Source: an uncultured Bacteroidales bacterium (GTDB taxonomy: Bacteria > Bacteroidota > Bacteroidia > Bacteroidales > UBA932). Taken from it: a stretch of DNA of 64,000 nucleotides. Shown here piece by piece: positions 26,404-34,292 of the stretch. The notes beneath the pieces were generated by a model. The model searched no databases. It saw nothing but the letters and a program-made list of their open reading frames with translations, and was not told the DNA's origin. Position numbers and translations under genes: made by a program. Each line of letters opens with the position of its first letter. Position 1 is the stretch's first letter. The stretch spans positions 1 through 64,000 of the forward strand of contig CALUTY010000011.1 of the NCBI GenBank assembly GCA_944323825.1, in the 5' to 3' direction.

Positions 26404-28275
26404 TCATTCAGACATGAAGGCCTTCGGCTTGTCAAGGAGCTTGTTCGGGAGGTTGAAACGCTGGCTTTCAACGCTGCCGTCCTCCTTGCCCAGCCCCTTT
26501 TTCATGAGGGCCTTCAGCTCGCCGAGATGGTCCTGATAGATTTCACGAGGCGTACAGCCGTATCTGCTGCAAAGCCCGGCAGCCATACCCACGACTTCGC
26601 CCATCATTCCGGTGGTGCGCATCACCCTTGTGGTGCCGAGGGCGACATGGGTAGTGCTGATGTTGCGGCCGGCCATGAAGAGGTTGTCGACATTTCTGGA
26701 ATAAAGGCATCTGTAAGGCACAGCATACGGATATATCCAGTTGTGTACAGTCGCGGCCTTGAACTCCGTTCCAGGGAATTTCTTTGAATTGTCCGGATCA
26801 GGGAAATGCAGGTCTATCGCCCATGTCGTGGTGAACGAGGCATCCTCATGAAAGACATTCTTGTCTATGTCGTCCTGCTTGAGGATATAGTCACCGAGAA
26901 GGCGGCGGGACTCACGCTTTCCGGAAATGTACCCGACCCAGTCAAGATCGCGGTTCTGCCATTTCGCATTGTCCTTCCTGTGGTTCTTGAGCCAGCTCCA
27001 ATTGGAATATATCACCAGCAGACCATAATCACGTATCCTCTCGGCATCCTTTATCTGATCATAGTTCATGCCGGTTTCCCATTTCCATTCTCCCATTGTC
27101 ACCTTCTCGCAGTTGCTGTCGTTGAATTCGACTCCGTAGGAGAATTCCGGGAAAGAGGTTCTGTGTCCGGCATCTTTTGAATACCACTGTATGGATGCGC
27201 CCATGGTCAGGCTGTCGGCTTTTTCCGGGGCGAAGCTTTCCCCGAATTCACTGCGGGACTCCCGGCCCATGCGCCAGTCCGCCCCTGCAAGATAACCTAT
27301 GGTGCCGTCACCGGTGCAGTCGGAGAACAGAGGGGCTTCAAGCCAGTGCTCTTCCCCGGTTTCTATGTGCCTGATGAGCACTGCAGCCACCCTGCTGCCG
27401 TCCATCCGCACATCCACCGCCCTGTAGCAGGCATATAATGTGACATTTTCTTCAGAATCTATGAAGGCCTGCTTCTTTTCGTCTTCGTAATACTCGGCAG
27501 GCTTGGCATTTCCGCCCCTGGTGTGGCCGAACTCACGGATCATCCTGCCGAGCCCCTCATTGGGACCGACTTCTGAATATCCGCCGAGGTGCACCCTGAC
27601 CTCAGCACTGTTGTTACCGCCGAGAACAGGGCGGTCGTTGATGAGGGCGACCTTGCAGCCCATCCTTGCAGCCGCCACCGCCGCACACATTCCGGCGATG
27701 CCGCCTCCTGCCACGACGAAGTCATACTGCCGTCCATCCGGCTCCGGAAGCCCGAGCATGTCCCTGCGGAACGAAGCCAGGGCATCGCCACCCGCAGGAG
27801 GCACATTTCCCTCCTCGTCCGTCAGCCAGAGCGCATCACACCTGCCCTCGAATCCTGTCTGGTCCGACAGGGCAAGTTCATTCTTCCCCGCCTTCAGCCT
27901 CACCTTACCGGCATACTGCCATTCCCAGCTGCTGCCGCTTATGCCGAGGTCTGTCTTGAGTGTGCGTCCGCCTGCCTTCACGCGGAATTTCCCAGGTCCG
28001 GAAGCCGATGTCCACGGAGAAGTCCAGTTGAATGTCCTCACATACACATGCCAGATGCCGTCCTGCGGCACTTCAATCTCCGTCACAGCATCTGCGACAG
28101 GCTTTCCCATGCCGTGCGCAAGAAGGTAGGACGACCCCATCAAGTCCATGAACTGCTGGTCCACGACCCAACCTCCCTTGTCATTGAAGTTCTCGGCTTC
28201 AACCCAGATGCCGTGCGCTCCCGCAGGAATGGTGCACAGCACAGACAGAAGCATATTCAGAAACAATCTTTTCAT
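26404..28275 (-). CDS. Secreted FAD-dependent oxidoreductase with carbohydrate-binding-like N-terminus
   Basis: The 623-residue protein starts at ATG 28275 (MKRLFLNML), with a signal peptide to about 20. Residues 22-155 form a beta-rich domain (IWVEAENFNDKGGW) of the type joined to such enzymes in PULs. From 185 there is an FAD_oxidored (PF12831-type) domain with dinucleotide motif VVAGGGIAGMCAAVAAARMG, 'NNSAEVRVHLGGY', and a C-terminal 'NLFMAGRNISTTHVALG'. These proteins are common beside glycosidases in Bacteroidota and their reaction is mostly unknown. A flavoenzyme exported to the periplasm suggests oxidation of a sugar or sugar acid; this is inference. Confidence 0.85.
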   Translation of the reverse strand: MKRLFLNMLLSVLCTIPAGAHGIWVEAENFNDKGGWVVDQQFMDLMGSSYLLAHGMGKPVADAVTEIEVPQDGIWHVYVRTFNWTSPWTSASGPGKFRVKAGGRTLKTDLGISGSSWEWQYAGKVRLKAGKNELALSDQTGFEGRCDALWLTDEEGNVPPAGGDALASFRRDMLGLPEPDGRQYDFVVAGGGIAGMCAAVAAARMGCKVALINDRPVLGGNNSAEVRVHLGGYSEVGPNEGLGRMIREFGHTRGGNAKPAEYYEDEKKQAFIDSEENVTLYACYRAVDVRMDGSRVAAVLIRHIETGEEHWLEAPLFSDCTGDGTIGYLAGADWRMGRESRSEFGESFAPEKADSLTMGASIQWYSKDAGHRTSFPEFSYGVEFNDSNCEKVTMGEWKWETGMNYDQIKDAERIRDYGLLVIYSNWSWLKNHRKDNAKWQNRDLDWVGYISGKRESRRLLGDYILKQDDIDKNVFHEDASFTTTWAIDLHFPDPDNSKKFPGTEFKAATVHNWIYPYAVPYRCLYSRNVDNLFMAGRNISTTHVALGTTRVMRTTGMMGEVVGMAAGLCSRYGCTPREIYQDHLGELKALMKKGLGKEDGSVESQRFNLPNKLLDKPKAFMSE

Positions 28276-28333
28276 AATTGCCGATATGATTCTTTTTTGT
28301 TGTCGTACACAAAGCACCGACAAAATCAAAGGT

Positions 28334-28341
28334 CAAATATA
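28334..28341 (-). promoter_or_regulatory. Internal PUL promoter before the FAD enzyme
   Basis: The minus strand reads TATATTTG (28341-28334), an exact -7, 58 bases before the FAD enzyme start. A poor -33 (TTGG around 28364-28361) sits at 19-20 bases. It would drive the last five PUL genes. The rest of the 222-base gap 28276-28497 has no gene. Confidence 0.5.
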
Positions 28342-28497
28342 GATATTTGATTTAATATTACCAATTTTTAATGAGTTGTGCATATATAACAATACTCAAT
28401 AAAAGAAAGAATGTTATGCCAATTGCGCCATTGTGTTCCGACACAACAAGCCGCAATAATACGGAATGTTCCATTCGCAACAAATCAGCTGAAAAGA

Positions 28498-31488
28498 TTA
28501 ATTTTCATAGACGGTATCGAAAACCTCTGCAGCATACCTGTGTCCCATCAACAGTTGCCCGGAACGGGAAAAATGGACATTGTCAGGATTGGATCCGCAG
28601 CCTTCACTGGAAACGCAACGGCAGTTCGGGATGATTTCTGCGGCATGGTGAATAGCCTGATTGATCCTGGAAGCATCGGAATAATTGCGGCAGACTTCCC
28701 CTATGACAAACGGGACATCCCCGGCACCCAAATCTTCCCTGAGATCAGACGCAAGAATCTTGAGGCGGTCAGCATAATCCCCGGCTTTTGCCGGAGACGA
28801 ATCACTTTCGCCCTGATGCCACAGGATGGCTTTCAACTGCCCGTACTTCATGGCCTCCCGGCATCTGCGTACTGCGTCTTCATACATGGAAGGCATGAGT
28901 TCGCCTTCCCGTTCAGGATCATCGGCGCCATGCTTTTCACTGAACCGGTATTGTCCCTCATGGGATTTCATCCATTCGTCAAGAGAAGAACCACCCCTGG
29001 CATTGACCACAAGCAGCACTTTCCTGCCCGTACCGGCACTGATTTCCTTACAGAAAGAGTATGCCGGATTGATTCCCTGCATGGAAATATTTTTCCTGAC
29101 TGTAGAATATCTGTTCAGAGGGGCGGCAGCAGGAACAATGCTGTCCCTGTCATCGAGTATCCAGACTCCGTCTATCGTACCCCTGTCTTCCGGCAAGATC
29201 TCGCCCCGACCGGCCATGTTGGATTGTCCGATGCACAGGAAAATGTCATAACCGCTGTCTACCCGTATCTCTGTCTTGAGCGTATTTTTTGAATCCGGCC
29301 CGGCTTCAATGATGAATTTACCAGGTTCCCAGACATATTTGAGAGAATTGTTCCAAAATTTCAGGTCATCTTCATCCAGCACAAATGAAACCTCCGCCGA
29401 CTCGTCCGGAGCAAGGGTGATTTTCCGGAAAGCCTTCAGTTCCTTGACAGGGCGGGTGACCGAAGCGACAGGGTCTCCGACATAGAGCTGGACAGTCTCC
29501 TCGACGGACATGTCTCCGGTGTTACAGACAGTCACGGCGACATTGATGCTGTCCGGAGAAACGACATCCACCTTCAGGTCACTGTATGACACATCCGTAT
29601 AGCTGAGTCCATAGCCGAAAGGATAAAGCGGCTCCATGACACAGTCAATGTAGCCGGTCCTGTATTTCCGGAACGGGACATAAGGCCGGCCGGTAGACTT
29701 CATGTCATAATGTACGGGAATCTGTCCGACATTCCTCGGGAAAGTCATGGTCAGACGGCCGGACGGATTGTACTCCCCGAAAAGCACATCGGCAACGGCG
29801 TTCCCGCCCTGCAGTCCCGGAGCCCAGGCATCGACTATCGCCGCACAGTGTTCATTTTCCCATTCGAGAGTCATCGGACGACCGTTAAGGAGCACCAGCA
29901 CAACATCTTTTCCGGTGTTAACGATAGCCTCCAGAAGCCGCCTCTGTGTCGGCTGCAGACCTATCCATGTCATGCTCGAAGACTCCCCGGACATTTTTGC
30001 CGTCTCACCGAGCACTGCAATAACCACATCAGATTTCATCGCCGCTTTTACCGCTTCGGCAATGAGACTGTCCGGATCTCCGGCCTTGTCAATATCATAG
30101 CCAATCATTCTTGCCAGATTGCGGTTGTCCGTCACCGGTGCACCGGCCGACTGCAACAAAGACGAAGTATAACGGGATATGCCGCTCCTTATCGAAACCC
30201 CCTCGTCCGCCTGTGCGGCAGCACCTGCCCAAGTTCCCATCAATTCCCATCTGGTATCTGTCAGAGGACCGATCAAAGCAACCTTTGTCCCTTTTTCCAA
30301 AGGCAGGACATTGTCATCATTTTTCAGAAGCACTATCGACTTCCTGGCCGCCTCCAATGCAAGTTCCCTGTATTTCTCTCTGTCAACCGGCTCCCTGCCC
30401 ATTCTCCGGTACGGGTCTTCAAAAAGCCCCAGTCTATATTTAGCCTCAAGGACTCTCCTGCATGCACGGTCTATGTCCTTTTCCGTGATGAGGCCTTCCC
30501 TGATGCATCTGTCAAGATTCTTCACGATGCCTTCCGACACCATATCCATGTCAAGGCCGGCCTTCAGGGCACGCGATGACACCTGCGCCAGGTCGCCGAG
30601 TCCGTGGGCGGAAAGTTCTCCGACCGAAGTATAGTCGCTGACCACAAAGCCGTCAAAGCCCCATTCGCCTCTCAGCAGATCAGTCAGCAGCCATCTGTCG
30701 GCAGTTGCGGGGACATTGTTGATGTCGTTGAACGAAGACATCACGCTTCCTGCTCCGGCATCCACGGCTGCCTTGTAAGGAGGCAGATATGTCTGATACA
30801 TCCTGACAGTACTCATGTCCACGGCATCATAGTCTCTCCCGCCTTCACCGGCCCCGTACAAAGCAAAATGCTTCACACATGCCATGATTGACTGCGGATC
30901 AGCAAGATCTTCTCCCTGATAGCCACGCACCATTGCCTCGGCGACACGGGAACCGAGATACGGATCTTCCCCCGAACTCTCGGCGACACGGCCCCATCTC
31001 GGATCCCGTACAATGTCGACCATCGGGGAAAAAGTCCAGTCTATTCCTTCGGAAGTCGCCTCATCCGCAGCCGCCCTCGCCGTCCTTTCAATCAGATCCA
31101 TGTCCCAACTGCATGAAAGGGCAAGAGGGATCGGCCAGATTGTGCGATAACCATGCACCACATCGAGCCCGAAAAGAAGCGGTATGCCAAGCCGGGTTTT
31201 CTCTACCGCCAGCTGCTGGATCATCTTCTTCTCTTCGGAAGTGCGCACATTGAACACCCCTCCCACCTGTCCGTTCACAATCTTTCCGGCGACTCCGCTG
31301 CTCAAAGCGTCTCCTGTCATATATCTGCGGTCCCACGTGACAAGACTTGTCTGGCCGGCCTTTTCCTCAAGAGTCATCCGGGACATCAGACTGTCAATGA
31401 ACCTGTCCATATCCGCATCATCACCTTTTGCCGAAACGGACAGGACCGAAAAAGAAATAACAATAAAAAAAACAAACAGATACCGCAT
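28498..31488 (-). CDS. GH3 - sialate O-acetylesterase-like (SASA/CE6-type) fusion
   Basis: The 996-residue protein starts at ATG 31488 (MRYLFVFF), with a signal peptide to about 20. GH3 spans 28-735 with nucleophile Asp285 in FVVSDYTS, KHF/RD substrate-site motifs at 206-219 and an Fn3-like domain near 630-735. Residues 745-996 form an SGNH esterase of the SASA/CE6 type: Ser756 in GQSNMAGRG, LWHQGESD near 889-896, and Asp969/His972 in DNVHFS. This esterase is at the C-terminus, the reverse order of the fusion at 19365. It should remove O-acetyl groups and beta-linked sugars from one substrate. A close GH3 relative survives as a fragment at 38193-38585. Confidence 0.92.
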   Translation of the reverse strand: MRYLFVFFIVISFSVLSVSAKGDDADMDRFIDSLMSRMTLEEKAGQTSLVTWDRRYMTGDALSSGVAGKIVNGQVGGVFNVRTSEEKKMIQQLAVEKTRLGIPLLFGLDVVHGYRTIWPIPLALSCSWDMDLIERTARAAADEATSEGIDWTFSPMVDIVRDPRWGRVAESSGEDPYLGSRVAEAMVRGYQGEDLADPQSIMACVKHFALYGAGEGGRDYDAVDMSTVRMYQTYLPPYKAAVDAGAGSVMSSFNDINNVPATADRWLLTDLLRGEWGFDGFVVSDYTSVGELSAHGLGDLAQVSSRALKAGLDMDMVSEGIVKNLDRCIREGLITEKDIDRACRRVLEAKYRLGLFEDPYRRMGREPVDREKYRELALEAARKSIVLLKNDDNVLPLEKGTKVALIGPLTDTRWELMGTWAGAAAQADEGVSIRSGISRYTSSLLQSAGAPVTDNRNLARMIGYDIDKAGDPDSLIAEAVKAAMKSDVVIAVLGETAKMSGESSSMTWIGLQPTQRRLLEAIVNTGKDVVLVLLNGRPMTLEWENEHCAAIVDAWAPGLQGGNAVADVLFGEYNPSGRLTMTFPRNVGQIPVHYDMKSTGRPYVPFRKYRTGYIDCVMEPLYPFGYGLSYTDVSYSDLKVDVVSPDSINVAVTVCNTGDMSVEETVQLYVGDPVASVTRPVKELKAFRKITLAPDESAEVSFVLDEDDLKFWNNSLKYVWEPGKFIIEAGPDSKNTLKTEIRVDSGYDIFLCIGQSNMAGRGEILPEDRGTIDGVWILDDRDSIVPAAAPLNRYSTVRKNISMQGINPAYSFCKEISAGTGRKVLLVVNARGGSSLDEWMKSHEGQYRFSEKHGADDPEREGELMPSMYEDAVRRCREAMKYGQLKAILWHQGESDSSPAKAGDYADRLKILASDLREDLGAGDVPFVIGEVCRNYSDASRINQAIHHAAEIIPNCRCVSSEGCGSNPDNVHFSRSGQLLMGHRYAAEVFDTVYEN

Positions 31489-31515
31489 AATCACAATTAT
31501 GATGACTGGAAAAAG

Positions 31516-32733
31516 TCAGAAACCTGCCTTTTTGTCTGACAATGCCTTGTATCTCAGAAGAGCTTCAAGGAAATAATAATCGCTGTATGTCAAAGGCACA
31601 TCCACCTCAACTCCGCCCGGCTTGTTGCCGACACTGTGCTTCAGGAGGAAGCCACATTCTTCTCCGGGGGCTGAGAGGTATTCTTCCGAAGCGAGGGTGC
31701 GGATGATCTTCTCCGCCGCAGAAAGATATCCGGAAGACTTTTCCTCAGGAGCATATGTGCTCAGCCGGATAAGGGCGCTGGCCATAATGGCTCCGGCAGA
31801 GGCATCCCGGAGGTCGTCCGGTATACGGTCAGAGTCGAAATCCCAATAAGGGACACCGTCCTCAGGCAGCCTCGGGATGAGATAGTCCGCAATCTTCACG
31901 GCATGGTCGAGATACTGCTTCCCGCCGGTGTACTGATACATCATAGTGAAGCCGTAGAGCCCCCATGCCTGTCCCCTTGCCCATGCCGAACCGTCGGCAA
32001 AGCCCTGGACGGTCTGCCGCACAAGGACATCGCCGGTCTGAGGGTCATAGTCCACAAGGTGGAAGCTGCTGCCGTCCGGTCTGTAATGGTTCTTCATGGT
32101 GGTCATTGCATGGGTTTCGGCCACCCGGCGCAGGGCGTCTTCTCCGCTCAGTTCCGCGGCATTGAGAAGCAGTTCCATGTTCATCATGTTGTCAATGATC
32201 ACCGGAAATTTCCAAGCGGCGATATGGTCGGGAGCAGGATCCCAGCTGCGGGTGCATCCCACGGCAGGATTGAACCTTGTCGCAAGGGAACGGGCACCGT
32301 TGCAGAGGACTTCCTTGTATGCAGGATTGCCCGTGAGGCGGAAACCGTTGCCATAGCTGCAGTTCAGCTGGAAGCCGACATCATGGTCATTGGTCCTGAA
32401 CTGGATGGAATCCAGCACTTCGGTATGCTTTTCGGCAAGGGCCTTCACAGCCTCGTCGCCGGTGTATTCATATACGAGCCAGAGGGAGCCGGGATAAAAG
32501 CCTGAGCACCACCACCAGATGCTTGAAGTCACAAGCTTCCCGTCCGCGTCCGCATATCTCGGGCACAACTGTCCGGCATTTTCCTCCGCGGCGGCATCAA
32601 GGTTGGCATCGAGCAGGGCAAATTGCCCGGCCGCACGTTCAAACACCCTTTCCGTCAGGGCCTCCATCGTTTCCTGTCGGGAACATGAGGCAGAAAGCAG
32701 TCCCAAAGACAGGAGAAACAGCAATTTTTTCAT
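31516..32733 (-). CDS. GH88 unsaturated glucuronyl hydrolase
   Basis: This 405-residue lipoprotein starts at ATG 32733 (MKKLLFLLSLGLLSASC, Cys17); ATG 32745 is possible. It is an (alpha/alpha)6 barrel of the GH88 family with the conserved TNDHDVGF (Asp118) and IIDNMMNMEL (Asp181), which match the two catalytic aspartates of known unsaturated glucuronyl hydrolases. 'WARGQAWGLYGF' near 250 is also typical. The family hydrates the 4,5-unsaturated uronic acid left by polysaccharide lyases. No lyase is encoded here, so either a lyase elsewhere feeds it or it acts on another uronate ether. Confidence 0.92.
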   Translation of the reverse strand: MKKLLFLLSLGLLSASCSRQETMEALTERVFERAAGQFALLDANLDAAAEENAGQLCPRYADADGKLVTSSIWWWCSGFYPGSLWLVYEYTGDEAVKALAEKHTEVLDSIQFRTNDHDVGFQLNCSYGNGFRLTGNPAYKEVLCNGARSLATRFNPAVGCTRSWDPAPDHIAAWKFPVIIDNMMNMELLLNAAELSGEDALRRVAETHAMTTMKNHYRPDGSSFHLVDYDPQTGDVLVRQTVQGFADGSAWARGQAWGLYGFTMMYQYTGGKQYLDHAVKIADYLIPRLPEDGVPYWDFDSDRIPDDLRDASAGAIMASALIRLSTYAPEEKSSGYLSAAEKIIRTLASEEYLSAPGEECGFLLKHSVGNKPGGVEVDVPLTYSDYYFLEALLRYKALSDKKAGF

Positions 32734-32741
32734 GACGGCAT

Positions 32742-34265
32742 TCATTTGACATTCACAGATGAAAGAAGGCACCATCCGTCCGGGGTGAGGCGGTCACGGG
32801 AAACGGCAATTTCGAGACCTATACGGTTGTCCCTTTCAGTATCCACAAGACCGACGGCCCAGGTATATTTGCCGGCAGGCACATTTTCAGGGGTGAATTT
32901 GAATTTGTATTCAACAGGCTTGCCCTTTATCCATTCTGACGGCTCGGAGGCAGTGTCGACATATTCAGCAGCAACTTTTCCGTCGGCATCGATAAGGGCA
33001 AACGCCACCTTGTACCTGTAATTCCATTGTTTTATGTTATTCGGACAATAGCCCCAGCCGAGATTGTTCCATCTGTGCTCTATCCTTGCCGGACTGCCGG
33101 ACTTCATTTCAGCCGGAACAGAAACGAGATCAGGATAAAGACGGTAGCCGCCCTCAGCCACGAACCTCTTCACAAGGTCGAAGCACTCGCCGAACCATGA
33201 ACGGGTCTCGTCATTGATGCGGAAGTCCATCATGTTCACATGCGCCTCGGCGGAAGCCTCGAACTCTCCCCTGCGGACATCTTCGGAGTGGCCCTCACGA
33301 TATTTTCCGGAAGGGTCTATCCAATAACGGTGATGAGCTGCGGTTATCCATCCCCCTTCCATGATGATCGGAAGCCTGTAGTTCCATTTGCGGGCAAATT
33401 CCTTTTCCCAGTCCTGATAGTATCCTGTCATCCCGAACGCGTCATGGCGGAGGCAGTAGCCCCTGTCTATGGCCATCTGAAGCAGGGTGTCGGTGTCCGG
33501 AGAAACAGGGCCCCAGCTGTCCTTGTTCATGTCGGCAAGCAGCCTGTGATAGTGCACGACAAGTGGCACTTCCGTGAATGTTTCTGAATAGAGGGAGGTG
33601 ATCCAGTCGAATGTCTTGATCTTGTTGGAGGCATCCTTATAGATCATGGCATGGGACTCGCCCCATTTTCCAAGGCCGAATGCGTCTATGAAATCCACCT
33701 TGTCCCTGTCGTTGAAATCTTCAGCAAGGGCTCTGATGAACTTTGAATATTTTTCCTGAAAGACGGGATCGTCCGGATACGGAGACTTGTGGCGACCGTT
33801 GCCGGAGGTGTAATATTCCGCCCCTGCGTCTATCACATACATCGGAGTGTTCTGCCCCTGGTCACGACCGTCCACCACTATGCGGAATGCAAGGCGCATA
33901 TCCCTGTCCGTGCAGCTCTTGAAAAGGCGGTAGATCCGTGAAGTGGTATCCCTCCATGTGTAGACACCCTCCTCCGGCTCCAGGGACGCCCAACTTGTGC
34001 GGATGTAGGCTGTGGAGGCATAGTCGGAAACACGCACCTCCGTCCCTTCCGATGTAGGCATATTGTCATAATGCAGAGTTGTCCAGAAATTTTCGTCCCA
34101 GCTGCGGCCGAGATACATGACCCAGCCGTTGAGCGGATTGCGGAGCACGGTCGTCGTGTCCGGAGAGAGGTTTACGGCCGTCATGAAACGTCCTGACGGC
34201 GAGCAGGAAAACATTCCGCCCAGCATGAGGGCGGCAGCAACGGATAACAAGACAGTCTTTTTCAT
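32742..34265 (-). CDS. DUF4874/DUF4832-type lipoprotein, putative glycosidase (paralog 1)
   Basis: The protein has 507 residues, with a lipoprotein signal (GGMFSC, Cys21). Residues 38-300 look like a TIM barrel (NPLNGWVMYLG, 'SWASLEPEEGVYTW', 'AFRIVVDGRDQG'). Glu203 in GLGKWGESH and Glu303 in IIMEGGW are conserved in the two other paralogs and sit where clan GH-A enzymes place acid/base and nucleophile. The C-terminal 130 residues form a beta-sandwich ('HRWNNLGWGYCPNNIKQWN'). I recognise the DUF4832/DUF4874 architecture but know no proven function. It is directly upstream of GH88, within about 10 bases. Confidence 0.85.
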   Translation of the reverse strand: MKKTVLLSVAAALMLGGMFSCSPSGRFMTAVNLSPDTTTVLRNPLNGWVMYLGRSWDENFWTTLHYDNMPTSEGTEVRVSDYASTAYIRTSWASLEPEEGVYTWRDTTSRIYRLFKSCTDRDMRLAFRIVVDGRDQGQNTPMYVIDAGAEYYTSGNGRHKSPYPDDPVFQEKYSKFIRALAEDFNDRDKVDFIDAFGLGKWGESHAMIYKDASNKIKTFDWITSLYSETFTEVPLVVHYHRLLADMNKDSWGPVSPDTDTLLQMAIDRGYCLRHDAFGMTGYYQDWEKEFARKWNYRLPIIMEGGWITAAHHRYWIDPSGKYREGHSEDVRRGEFEASAEAHVNMMDFRINDETRSWFGECFDLVKRFVAEGGYRLYPDLVSVPAEMKSGSPARIEHRWNNLGWGYCPNNIKQWNYRYKVAFALIDADGKVAAEYVDTASEPSEWIKGKPVEYKFKFTPENVPAGKYTWAVGLVDTERDNRIGLEIAVSRDRLTPDGWCLLSSVNVK

Positions 34266-34292
34266 ATTTTTCGTTTTGTGTCCAATATCATT

